From Cellulophaga sp. BC115SP (GTDB taxonomy: Bacteria > Bacteroidota > Bacteroidia > Cytophagales > Spirosomataceae), in contig NZ_JAAALB010000025.1 of assembly GCF_009905545.1 (NCBI RefSeq), forward strand, positions 19,155-83,154: a stretch of DNA of 64,000 nucleotides. The letters run 5' to 3'. Of this stretch, positions 18,914 through 27,577 are shown piece after piece (the first letter of the stretch is position 1; the number at the start of each line of letters is the position of its first letter). Under the pieces are notes generated by a model. The model had not been told where the DNA came from, searched no databases, and saw nothing but the letters and a program-made list of their open reading frames with translations. The position numbers were made by a program, and so were the translations under genes.

Positions 18914-19069
18914 AGTAATAGTACGGACTATTGAATAATTGAGTCAATATTACAATTTCTTGAACTATCTATGAAGCAAAATGGAGGAATCTGAGTAATC
19001 GGTATTTAAACTGTAGTTTTTCTATAAATATTCTGATTGTTAGTTATTTATGTGATTGATGAAATATGG

Positions 19070-20893
19070 CTAAGACTGCTTGATTTGTACTTTAAGCTCA
19101 ATAGAACTACCTTTTCCCACTCTAGAAAGTATAGTAATACTACCACCAAGGCTTTCTGCTCGTTTGCGCATATTTCCTAAGCCATTACCTGCTTTAATAA
19201 TGGTTTCATCAAAACCGATACCATTATCTTTAACGAATAAACGTAGCTCTGAATTCTCAAAACTGATTTCTATGTTTACCTCAGTAGCATCGGCATATTT
19301 GACAATATTATTGATTGCCTCTTTGAATATCAAATAGAGGTTATATTGTTTGTTCGCCGATAGTTGAATTTCAGGTAAATTTTCAGTTTGGAAATAATAA
19401 TTGATATTTTTAGGTTCAAAAACTTCAGCTGCAAATTCCTTCATTTTGACTAATACTTCGCCAAAACTATTACTCGTCTGTCTGGTTGTCCAGACAATAT
19501 CACTTAATGAACGTTGTACTTTTTGAGAACTTTCATTGATTCGTTGAACCAACTCTTTTACTGATAATGGATTTTTATCTATTTGGTATTCAACAACTTG
19601 GCTTAGAATGCCAATGCTGCTCAATGTACTCCCAATGTCATCGTGCAAGTCACGTGCGATGCGACTTCTGATTTGTTCATTTTCTTGAAGCTGTTGGATT
19701 ACTTCGGCTTGATACTTTTCCTTTTCTAATCGGTAGTAGTTGATTCGATAAGCTAAGGCAAATGATAGTAATACCACCTCTAGTGCCGAACCTACCTGTA
19801 GTGCATTGCGGGTAAAGTTATCGCTTTGTAAAACATTGGAAAGTTGTAAAATAAATATCAAGGCACTCACCAACATCACAGCCCAAGCAACTAAGAAAAA
19901 CAAGGCTGCTTGTGAGCCCTGAATCCAAATATAAATCGCTAAAAACAGGATATATATTACGGCCAAGAATGCAATACTATGTAAAATTTGTGTACTCATC
20001 GCACCAGCTCCTAGCCAGTTGGCCACTAAGAAAAATGTGATGGCTGATAAAAGAATACGAACTGTTTTATACGAAGCAGGGAGATATTTGTTGGCATCCA
20101 AAAAACTTTCAGCAAATAATAGTCCGAAGCCAATAGCTGCCGAAATAAATACTGAGGTGAAGTGATTGAACCAAATGGCATTGGGCCATAGATACTCATG
20201 AGCAATCCCTTTATTGAATGAGAAAAAACCCGCAAATGCCAATACATACAAGACATAATATAGATATTCTTTACTTCGTACTGTCCAGAAAATAAAGAAG
20301 TTGAAGATTGCCATAACTAGCATGATACCCAAATAAATACCCTGCATGAGGTCTTTGGGATGGTTGTCTTCAAAGAAAATCTTAAGGGGGGCTACTCTTA
20401 AGGGAAATAAAAGCGGTAAATTATTCTGGATACGAATATAATAGGTACATTTTTGGTCTGAATTAAGCTCCAAATCTACCAGATACAAATTGGTTTGTAT
20501 ATCCCTTGTACTTTTATGTTGATATACCCCAAGTCGTTTGTGAGTGATAGTACCATGGTCTACACGATAGATGGAGATACTATCGAGAACGGGTTCTCCT
20601 ATCTCAAGATACAGACGTTGACCAGATTTGTTGACCAGTGTAAAGCGTGACCAGATGACAGATTTTGTGATACCAAAGTTAGGGCTAGCTTGAAGACTTT
20701 TGATAAAACGAGCGTCGACATCAGGGCGTTTCAATACATCATATAATGAATACATTCCTTTTTTATCCTCCAGTATTTCAATATTATTTCCAATAGAGAG
20801 TGCCTGATTAGGATTTTCAATCACGATTTCTTTTTGAGAAAATGCGAACTGTGAAGAAAGAATAATCAAAGTTAGAAGTACCCAACGAATCAT
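19070..20893 (-). CDS. 7TMR-DISM sensor histidine kinase (HisKA_3 type)
   Basis: This is a membrane sensor kinase of 607 residues. It has a signal peptide (1-20), an extracellular DISMED2-like beta-sandwich (about 35-170), seven membrane helices (about 183-385), a coiled-coil linker and a NarL/DesK-type kinase core. The dimerisation/phosphoacceptor motif is RIARDLHDDIGS, with His417 the expected phosphorylation site. The ATPase lobe shows NNIVKYADA (528-536), DNGIGFD (556-562) and GNGLGNMRKRAESLGG. Such kinases normally pair with a NarL/LuxR-family response regulator, but none is adjacent and none is in the window, so it is an orphan here. It lies 156 bases upstream of the surface cassette on the same strand and could be co-transcribed with it or control it, but this is not shown. 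Confidence 0.93.
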   Translation of the reverse strand: MIRWVLLTLIILSSQFAFSQKEIVIENPNQALSIGNNIEILEDKKGMYSLYDVLKRPDVDARFIKSLQASPNFGITKSVIWSRFTLVNKSGQRLYLEIGEPVLDSISIYRVDHGTITHKRLGVYQHKSTRDIQTNLYLVDLELNSDQKCTYYIRIQNNLPLLFPLRVAPLKIFFEDNHPKDLMQGIYLGIMLVMAIFNFFIFWTVRSKEYLYYVLYVLAFAGFFSFNKGIAHEYLWPNAIWFNHFTSVFISAAIGFGLLFAESFLDANKYLPASYKTVRILLSAITFFLVANWLGAGAMSTQILHSIAFLAVIYILFLAIYIWIQGSQAALFFLVAWAVMLVSALIFILQLSNVLQSDNFTRNALQVGSALEVVLLSFALAYRINYYRLEKEKYQAEVIQQLQENEQIRSRIARDLHDDIGSTLSSIGILSQVVEYQIDKNPLSVKELVQRINESSQKVQRSLSDIVWTTRQTSNSFGEVLVKMKEFAAEVFEPKNINYYFQTENLPEIQLSANKQYNLYLIFKEAINNIVKYADATEVNIEISFENSELRLFVKDNGIGFDETIIKAGNGLGNMRKRAESLGGSITILSRVGKGSSIELKVQIKQS

Positions 20894-21013
20894 ATTAAAA
20901 GAGAAATTAATAGCCTAGTCGATTGTTTAGCATAGTTGTAGTAAAGGAATAGAGCATTTATAAGAAATCAAACCTACGAAGTTACCTTCATTTATCAAAG
21001 TATGTATAATAAA

Positions 21014-21036
21014 AAAGGCGAGAATCTCTCGCCTTT
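21014..21036 (-). terminator. Intrinsic terminator of dxs
   Basis: A 10-base perfect stem (AAAGGCGAGA / TCTCGCCTTT) with a 3-base loop lies 18 bases past the dxs stop. On the minus strand it is followed by TTTATTATAC. Confidence 0.8.
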
Positions 21037-21054
21037 AAAAATAGATAAGACTTT

Positions 21055-23016
21055 TTAGTTCATGGTAAGATTAACAACATTGCTTGAGTGTACAACCTTT
21101 TCTCTACCAAGTATATCTCTTACAGCTTGTGCGATGCCTTCTGGGTCAAAACCACATTCTTTATGTAATTCAATTTGTTCGCCGTGCTCAACAATTCTAT
21201 CTGGGATACCAAGGCGTTTGATTTGTGCTGAATAATCATGGTCAAGCATAAATTCTGCTACAGCCGAACCAAATCCTCCTTGAAGACAACCATCTTCTAC
21301 GGTAATAACCTTGTCATAGTTTTGGAAAATTTCATGGAGCATAGCTTCGTCCAAAGGTTTCACAAAACGCATATCATAGTGAGCTGGATTTATACCTTCT
21401 TTAGCAAGTTCTTCACACGCTTTTACGGCATAGTTTCCAATATGCCCCAATGTAAGAAGTGCTACTTTTTCACCATCTTTAATTTTGCGACCTTTTCCAA
21501 TTTCCATTTTTTCAAATGGCGTTTTCCAATTTGGCATAACACCTTCGCCACGTGGATAACGAATAGAAATTGCTTGCTTTAATTCTTTAAAGTCATCTAA
21601 AGATGTGGTAAACATGATATTGCGAAGCTCCTGTTCATTCATTGGTGAAAAAACAATCATATTTGGAATACAACGCATATAAGCAATATCATAAGCACCA
21701 TGATGGGTTGGTCCATCGGCACCTGCAAAACCTGCTCTGTCAAGGCAGAAGATAACGGGTAATTCTTGAATCGCTACATCATGCACTACTTGGTCAAAAG
21801 CACGTTGCATAAATGTAGAATAAATATTACAGAACACCGTCAGTCCTTGAGTCGCCATACCTGCCGAGAAAGTAACAGCATGTTGTTCGGCTATACCTAC
21901 GTCAAAAGCACGATGAGGCATGGCTTTCATCATGATATTGAGCGAGCTACCTGATGGCATTGCTGGCGTAACCCCCATAATTTTAGGATTTTGCTCTGCA
22001 AGTTCAACAATAGTATGCCCAAAAACATCTTGATATTTAGGAGGCTGTGGAGTAGCGTGAACTTTTTTCTTAATCTCTCCTGTAATTTTATCAAACTTTC
22101 CTGGAGCATGCCACAAAGTTTGATCTTTTTCTGCCAAAGCATAACCTTTGCCTTTGGTCGTAATACAATGAAGGATTTTTGGACCAGGAATATCTTTTAG
22201 GTCATTTAAAACCGTTGCTAGATATTCAACATCATGTCCATCGATTGGTCCAAAATAGCGAAGATTCAGCGATTCGAAAAGATTACTTTGTTTGAGCAAA
22301 GTCGCTTTCAGCCCATTTTCGATTTTAGAGACAATTTCTTGTGCTGATTTTCCAAAGTTGGACATTTTGCCAAGCAAATTCCAAACTTCGTCTTTTACTC
22401 TATTATAAGTATGCGAAGTAGTAATATCAGTTAAATATTCCTTCAAGGCGCCCACATTTGGGTCGATAGCCATGCAGTTGTCGTTCAAGACAATCAACAT
22501 ATTGTTGGGAATATCGCCAGCGTGGTTCATTGCTTCAAACGCCATCCCTGCCGTCATAGAGCCATCTCCAATCACTGCAATGTGTTGTCGGTGATTTTCT
22601 CCTTTGTATTTTGACGCAACCGCCATACCCAAAGCTGCCGAAATAGAAGTAGATGAGTGACCTACCCCAAAAGCGTCGTAAGGACTCTCTTTGCGTTTTG
22701 GAAAACCCGAAATTCCTCCATACAAACGGTTTGAATGGAAAGAATCTTTACGGCCTGTCAATATTTTATGTCCGTACGCCTGATGACCCACATCCCAAAT
22801 CAACTGGTCGTCGGGCGTATTAAATACGTAATGAAGTGCAACTGATAATTCAACAACACCAAGTGATGCGCCAAAGTGACCACCATACACCGATACGTTA
22901 TCGATGATATACTGACGTAGTTCGTCGCAAATTTGCAACAATTCCGAGCGGTCACGTTTTCTCAAATCCTCTGGAGAGTTGATTTGAGCTAATATTTTGC
23001 CTGGTGTAATTTGCAT
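21055..23016 (-). CDS. dxs: 1-deoxy-D-xylulose-5-phosphate synthase
   Basis: Dxs condenses pyruvate and glyceraldehyde 3-phosphate with thiamine diphosphate, the entry step of the MEP isoprenoid pathway. The family marks are HFGASLGVVELSVALHYVF near the N-terminus, the thiamine-binding GDGSMTAGMAFEAMNHAG followed by NDN, and the transketolase part with FDVGIAEQHAVTFSAGMA and DRAGFAGADGPTHHG. I place the start at the ATG 23014-23016 (MQITPGKILAQINSP, 653 residues). A longer frame upstream would need a TTG codon at 23091 and adds 25 residues with no family match. dxr lies elsewhere in the window (46955-48106), so the pathway genes are scattered. Confidence 0.96.
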   Translation of the reverse strand: MQITPGKILAQINSPEDLRKRDRSELLQICDELRQYIIDNVSVYGGHFGASLGVVELSVALHYVFNTPDDQLIWDVGHQAYGHKILTGRKDSFHSNRLYGGISGFPKRKESPYDAFGVGHSSTSISAALGMAVASKYKGENHRQHIAVIGDGSMTAGMAFEAMNHAGDIPNNMLIVLNDNCMAIDPNVGALKEYLTDITTSHTYNRVKDEVWNLLGKMSNFGKSAQEIVSKIENGLKATLLKQSNLFESLNLRYFGPIDGHDVEYLATVLNDLKDIPGPKILHCITTKGKGYALAEKDQTLWHAPGKFDKITGEIKKKVHATPQPPKYQDVFGHTIVELAEQNPKIMGVTPAMPSGSSLNIMMKAMPHRAFDVGIAEQHAVTFSAGMATQGLTVFCNIYSTFMQRAFDQVVHDVAIQELPVIFCLDRAGFAGADGPTHHGAYDIAYMRCIPNMIVFSPMNEQELRNIMFTTSLDDFKELKQAISIRYPRGEGVMPNWKTPFEKMEIGKGRKIKDGEKVALLTLGHIGNYAVKACEELAKEGINPAHYDMRFVKPLDEAMLHEIFQNYDKVITVEDGCLQGGFGSAVAEFMLDHDYSAQIKRLGIPDRIVEHGEQIELHKECGFDPEGIAQAVRDILGREKVVHSSNVVNLTMN

Positions 23017-23211
23017 GATTTCGATTGGTCTAAAAGTAGCTTTGACTCTACTTGTTTGTTGCTTGGTACGTATCAACTGAGTGTTAAACAATTCAATTGC
23101 CTGAAGTATAAACTACGAGGGTTTTAAATTGTTTAAAAAAATCTAATGGAAAGATAGATTGTTACGCTGTCCAAATATGGCGCAATTTACGCAATTATTT
23201 TGGGCAAATAA

Positions 23212-23248
23212 AAAAGGGGATGTGTGTATTCAAGCACAACCCCTTTTT
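23212..23248 (-). terminator. Terminator after the first rhomboid gene
   Basis: The outer stem AAAAAGGGG / CCCCTTTTT, with further pairing (TGTG / CACA) inside, is followed by a T run on the minus strand. Confidence 0.7.
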
Positions 23249-23273
23249 GTCGCTAATTTGCGATTGATTTTTT

Positions 23274-24185
23274 TTATTTTTGAGAAGCTTTAAATAGCTT
23301 TTGTTTTTCTTCTTTGGTAAGACTTTCGTAACCCGAACGAGAGATTTTATCTAGTATTTCATCAACTTCTTCTTCATCAGGAAAGCCCGAATGACTGCTT
23401 GCTGTACTACTGTAACTTGCCTCCTTTTGGCGATAAGCTACTCGAATTTTGGTTTCAGATTTTCGTTTGAATAATTTTTCAAAAAAAGCAAGAACTGCTT
23501 CAACAGGAGTACTAAAGTCTCTTCCTGCTCTGAGTTGTTTAATGTAAATATAACCAAAAATTGCACCACCCAAGTGTACGATTTCTCCTCCTGCATTGGC
23601 ACCAATAGACCCCGCCAAAGAGAGAATCAATAACAGAAAAGCAATATATTTGATGCGAACAGAACCTATCAAAAATAAGAAAAAAGAATAATCAGGTGCT
23701 AAAGTTGCCGCAGCAAATACTACTGCCATTACACTGCCTGAAGCTCCAATAATAGAGGTACTCGCTATATTTTGATGATAATAAGGAATAAAATTGAATG
23801 CCAATACCGCCAATACCGCTCCAAATATAGCACCAACAATATACAGTCCTATGAGTCTTCTGCTACCTATATACTCTTGCAGAATTGAGCCAAACCAATA
23901 TAACATGAGCATATTGGGAAATATATGCACAATAGGGTTGATGTGATGTAGAAATGAGTACGTAAGAAGTGTCCAAGGTCTAAACAACAAGATAGTTGGT
24001 TCTGGAGAAAGGCTTACGTAAGAAAGTAACGTATGATATAAATTACTGCCTTTAAAAAACAACGTAAAGGTTACAAATAAAAGTAATGTAAAGATATAGA
24101 TAGCCACATTCAACCATATCAGCTGAATCAATCCGTTGTTACGCTTGGAAAAAGCATCTTTAAAATCATCCAAAATCCCACTCAT
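23274..24185 (-). CDS. Rhomboid-family intramembrane serine protease with a charged C-terminal tail
   Basis: Rhomboids cleave membrane proteins within or near their transmembrane helices using a Ser-His dyad. Here the dyad is Ser149 in IIGASGS and His204 in EIVHLGGAIFG, and both are intact. The 303 residues include six or so helices (about 25-45, 68-100, 110-135, 145-165, 175-195, 200-215). A cytoplasmic-type tail of about 75 charged residues follows (FKRKSETKIRVAYRQKE and LDKISRSGYESLTKEEKQK). The LDKI-G-xSLT-EEK segment resembles the tail seen in other Bacteroidota rhomboids (DUF6576-like), which I recall but cannot verify. A second rhomboid gene lies directly upstream on the same strand (183-base gap). 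Substrates are unknown. Confidence 0.93.
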   Translation of the reverse strand: MSGILDDFKDAFSKRNNGLIQLIWLNVAIYIFTLLLFVTFTLFFKGSNLYHTLLSYVSLSPEPTILLFRPWTLLTYSFLHHINPIVHIFPNMLMLYWFGSILQEYIGSRRLIGLYIVGAIFGAVLAVLAFNFIPYYHQNIASTSIIGASGSVMAVVFAAATLAPDYSFFLFLIGSVRIKYIAFLLLILSLAGSIGANAGGEIVHLGGAIFGYIYIKQLRAGRDFSTPVEAVLAFFEKLFKRKSETKIRVAYRQKEASYSSTASSHSGFPDEEEVDEILDKISRSGYESLTKEEKQKLFKASQK

Positions 24186-24368
24186 TGTGATAATCTTTTC
24201 AAAACCTATATAATACGGGTCAATTAAATTTTAAGCAAAATTAGTTATAAAAGCTTGATATACACTTACTAAACCTTTCCTGCAAGCTTTTGTTGCTTAT
24301 TGTGTTGTAATTTATCAATAACGAGTCAAAATTTCTAATTGTTGCTCGATGATTTATTATTCGTTTTC

Positions 24369-25160
24369 TTAATAGAAATTATTACGATTTTTACTCCAGA
24401 GTTTTATCAGGATAAAGGCAAAAATCATCCCACCAATATGCGCAAAATGGGCAACATTATCGCCTGGTGTTTTGTGTAGTCCTCCATAAAATTCATATAA
24501 AGCATATAAAGCTACTAAATATTTAGCTTTGATAGGAATTGGTATTGGAAAAACAATCAACTCAGTATTGGGAAATAGCATCGCAAACCCCGCCATTACC
24601 CCAAAGGTAGCACCCGAAGCGCCAACAGTAGGAGTATTGAGTACTGCTCGCAAGCTTTCTTCGGCAATAAGAATAGAATCCTGCAAAGTTATACGCCCTG
24701 AACTTGGTACATAACTGTAGGCTTCGCTAGGAATACCGCTTGGATAAAATTGCTCCAAAAATTTATTGAACATACTCAAGTCTGGATGCAAAATGTATGC
24801 TCTTGTAGCTTCTTCTAATACAGAGTAGTCATAATACTTCACTCCCATATACAAAAGTCCAGCACCGATACCTGTAATAAAATAAAAGGCCAAAAAGCGT
24901 TTTTCTCCCCAATATCTTTCGAGTAACGGTCCCATAAAGAATAAACCTAACATGTTACTAAATATGTGCATGAAGCTACCATGTACAAACATATAGGATA
25001 CAAACTGAATTGGATTAAACCGCTCGGAGGTAAAATAGTGTAAACCAAATAATGAAGTTATCTGATCGTTGTAATGTGAATTAAAACTTTGTACCATAAA
25101 CACTATAACGTTAATAACGATAAGTGTTCTGACAATAGGAGTTAACATTGGGGTTCTCAT
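24369..25160 (-). CDS. Rhomboid-family intramembrane serine protease
   Basis: The 263-residue rhomboid has its dyad at Ser182 (VGASGATFG) and His241 (FAHIGGMIFAF). HGSFMHIFSNM (60-70) supplies the conserved HxxxN region of helix 2, and ERYWGEKRFL the E/R-rich L1-type stretch. An extra loop of about 60 residues between helices (about 112-170, containing YPSGIPSEAYSYVPSSG) precedes the catalytic helix. It has no long C-terminal tail, unlike its neighbour. It is upstream of the other rhomboid gene on the same strand, so the pair may form an operon. A start at the second Met (codon 5) is also possible. Confidence 0.93.
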   Translation of the reverse strand: MRTPMLTPIVRTLIVINVIVFMVQSFNSHYNDQITSLFGLHYFTSERFNPIQFVSYMFVHGSFMHIFSNMLGLFFMGPLLERYWGEKRFLAFYFITGIGAGLLYMGVKYYDYSVLEEATRAYILHPDLSMFNKFLEQFYPSGIPSEAYSYVPSSGRITLQDSILIAEESLRAVLNTPTVGASGATFGVMAGFAMLFPNTELIVFPIPIPIKAKYLVALYALYEFYGGLHKTPGDNVAHFAHIGGMIFAFILIKLWSKNRNNFY

Positions 25161-25275
25161 AGTGCCAAATAAGAGTTATATAGCTAATAAATTAGCAAAA
25201 TTATAAGGTTCGTTTAAAGACGGCAAAGTATGAAGTGTTCGATACCTTGAAGACATAACTCAATAACCCAAAACA

Positions 25276-25324
25276 AGAAGCGTTAGTTTATCATCTAAAT
25301 AGATTTTTGATAAACTAACGCTTT
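25276..25324 (-). terminator. Terminator of cysS
   Basis: A 16-base stem (AAGCGTTAGTTTATCA with its complement, about 25278-25293 and 25308-25323) lies just past the cysS stop. The minus-strand tail is only moderately T-rich (CTTGTTTTGG). Confidence 0.7.
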
Positions 25325-25334
25325 CTCTTAGATG

Positions 25335-26825
25335 TTATTCTTCGTAAGCCCAATCAATTTTGGTTTTCATGTCCTTAATAACAAGCCCGTTTGCCTTGAA
25401 ATAAGTTCTGATTTGGTCTACTTTATCGTACTGTTTTGCCTCTTTATATTCTGCGTAAAGTGCCAGCATTCCTTTTGCAAAAGCATCAATATTCGCATTT
25501 GACTCTTCTTTTAAGCCTAATACGTCTTCGGTCAATGCTACAAATTTTTCCTTTAATTCGTTAAATACATCTTCGCCTAATTGTGCAGGTAATACTTGTC
25601 CCATATACAATTGATTGATTTTTTTCAACAAATTAAACAAACCTGCAATTGCTACAGCTGTGTTAAGGTCATCGTTGAGACCATCGTAACAGCCTTGGAT
25701 ACCTTTCTTGACTTCAGTAATTTGTTTTTCGTCTAAAGCAATGCTGTCATCGGCTTGATAGCTAAGGGTTTTGATAATTCTTAAGCCATTCATCAAGCGC
25801 TTATAGCCTTTTTGAGCTGCCTTAAGTGCATCGTTAGAAAAATCTAGAGTGCTTCTATATTGTGATTGCAACATAAAGAAACGCACCGTCATTGGTGAAT
25901 ATGCTTGGTCGAGCAATGGGTGCGAACCTGCAAATAATTCAGCTGGTAAAAATGAGTTTCCTAATGATTTAGACATTTTTTGACCATTGACCGTTAGCAT
26001 ATTCGAGTGCATCCAATATCTTACTGGGTCTACACCTGTACTACCTTTGGCTTGTGCTATTTCACATTCGTGATGTGGGAATTTTAAGTCCATACCACCA
26101 CCATGAATATCGAAGGTATCACCCAAATATTTGGTACTCATGCAAGTACACTCCAAGTGCCAACCTGGGAATCCATCACCCCAAGGTGAAGGCCAGCGCA
26201 TAATATGCTCAGGTGCGGCTTTTTTCCATAAAGCAAAATCAAGCGGATTACGTTTTTCGCCTACTCCATCCAAATCACGGGTCTCAACCAAAAGGTCTTC
26301 AATTACACGACCTGACAATTTGCCATATTCACCACCTTGTGCGTTGTATTTGGCAATATCAAAATACACAGAACCATTTGACTCGTAAGCCAAGCCTTTT
26401 TCGATTAAGGTCTTTGTTGTTTCGATTTGCTCAACAATATGCCCTGTTGCAGAAGGCTCGATGCTTGGAGGTAAGAGATTGAATTGGGTCAATACATTAT
26501 GGAAATCGTTGGTATAACGTTGTACAATTTCCATTGGCTCTAGTTTTTCTAACTTCGCCATTTTACCAATTTTGTCCTCGCCTTCATCGCCATCGCCTAC
26601 TAAGTGACCTACATCGGTAATGTTGCGAACATAACGAACTTTATAGCCAATATGTGTCAAATAACGATAAAGGGTATCAAAAGTCGCAAAGGTTCTAACA
26701 TTACCAAGGTGTACATAATTGTAAACTGTGGGTCCACAAACGTACATTCCCACGTGAGGGGCGTTGATAGGTTGGAAAAGTTCTTTTTCTCTAGTGAGGG
26801 TATTATATATTTTTAATGATTGCAT
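25335..26825 (-). CDS. cysS: Cysteinyl-tRNA synthetase
   Basis: This class I aminoacyl-tRNA synthetase charges tRNA-Cys. The 496 residues match the family length. Seen directly are the HIGH-type motif HLGN at 39-42, the KMSKS motif at 283-287, and the zinc ligands Cys30 (YVCGPTVYN), a Cys in WHLECTCMS and the HHECE pair around 251-255. The C-terminal helical domain is complete and the last residues are DWAYEE. The gene has its own terminator. The region upstream (26826-26990) shows no clear -7 box. Confidence 0.97.
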   Translation of the reverse strand: MQSLKIYNTLTREKELFQPINAPHVGMYVCGPTVYNYVHLGNVRTFATFDTLYRYLTHIGYKVRYVRNITDVGHLVGDGDEGEDKIGKMAKLEKLEPMEIVQRYTNDFHNVLTQFNLLPPSIEPSATGHIVEQIETTKTLIEKGLAYESNGSVYFDIAKYNAQGGEYGKLSGRVIEDLLVETRDLDGVGEKRNPLDFALWKKAAPEHIMRWPSPWGDGFPGWHLECTCMSTKYLGDTFDIHGGGMDLKFPHHECEIAQAKGSTGVDPVRYWMHSNMLTVNGQKMSKSLGNSFLPAELFAGSHPLLDQAYSPMTVRFFMLQSQYRSTLDFSNDALKAAQKGYKRLMNGLRIIKTLSYQADDSIALDEKQITEVKKGIQGCYDGLNDDLNTAVAIAGLFNLLKKINQLYMGQVLPAQLGEDVFNELKEKFVALTEDVLGLKEESNANIDAFAKGMLALYAEYKEAKQYDKVDQIRTYFKANGLVIKDMKTKIDWAYEE

Positions 26826-26990
26826 CTGATTGGTTGATTATCCTATTGTGCCATCTTGATGGTGGCATCATATTGAAATTAAAGGTTGTTTCTGGAAAAG
26901 CAATGTATCAGAGGCAACATCGAAAATAAGCACTAAGTTCGGTAGGATTAAAGTTCATAAGAGTATAACACATTGAAATTGATACACAAA

Positions 26991-27371
26991 CTAATTACTT
27001 CGTTCGGCTAAATCAGCTTGATCTTTTACGAAGTACAAAAAGTCTTCCGTTTTTTCGATATATGACAAAATTTCATCTGCCATAAAATCTCCAGCAATAT
27101 CCTTTTGCAGTACTTGATATTCTTGAACAAGCATTTTGATAAATTGCTGTATGCTATTGGGTACAGGTTCGCTTTTGATGATATATTCTTCGAAAAACGA
27201 GAAAGCGGAGTCTAACATCTTGATTACGATACCCCTTTCAGCAAGCAAGCCACGCATAAGCCATGTACACGCATAATAGCAATGATTGAGCGTGCCACGA
27301 TAAAAATCGTTTTGATAAAGATATTTGGCACTTTCGATTTCGTCTTCTGCTCTGAGTATATAATTTTTCAT
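26991..27371 (-). CDS. Orphan HEPN-domain protein, probably without nuclease residues
   Basis: The 126 residues are alpha-helical and fit the HEPN/UPF0332 pattern. They start ILRAEDEIESAKYLYQN, followed by the family-typical helix with FYRGTLNHCYYACTWLMRGLLAE, where CYYA matches the usual S/A-YYA. The amphipathic C-terminal helix (EILSYIEKTEDFLYFVKDQ) is also typical. Many HEPN proteins are RNase toxins or subunits of MNT-HEPN pairs. Here I see no nucleotidyltransferase partner on either side, and neither the canonical R-x4-6-H motif nor the usual R-x-x-A-D-Y motif. So a catalytic toxin is unlikely, and a binding role is more probable. The gene stands alone between cysS and the divergent GNAT-like gene. 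Confidence 0.75.
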   Translation of the reverse strand: MKNYILRAEDEIESAKYLYQNDFYRGTLNHCYYACTWLMRGLLAERGIVIKMLDSAFSFFEEYIIKSEPVPNSIQQFIKMLVQEYQVLQKDIAGDFMADEILSYIEKTEDFLYFVKDQADLAERSN

Positions 27372-27527
27372 CTTGAGCTTTCCGATAATATTTATGACAC
27401 AAAACTAATAAAACTTCTTGGCTTTCGGTATGAAGTATTTTAACAGAAGGCCTTATAAAAATATAGCAATCTGTATGCTAGCTTGAACCTGTACCGAATC
27501 CGTCTAATCAAATAACGTAAAAAAGAC

Positions 27528-27535
27528 TATCTTTG
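27528..27535 (+). promoter_or_regulatory. -7 box for the 27578 gene
   Basis: TATCTTTG is a perfect TAnnTTTG, 42 bases upstream of the ATG. No convincing TTG is found at the -33 distance. Confidence 0.45.
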
Positions 27536-27577
27536 AAGGATTTTTTCGCCCAAAACTTTTAATCAACAACCAAACAG

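Noticed and set aside
21238..21582. Plus-strand open frame of 114 codons inside dxs
   Set aside because: It is antisense to dxs, with many Phe/Lys codons expected from AT-rich DNA and no sign of a domain.
23017..23091. N-terminal extension of dxs from a TTG at 23091
   Set aside because: It adds 25 residues before the usual family start (MQITPGKILAQINSP) and needs a TTG where an ATG is available.
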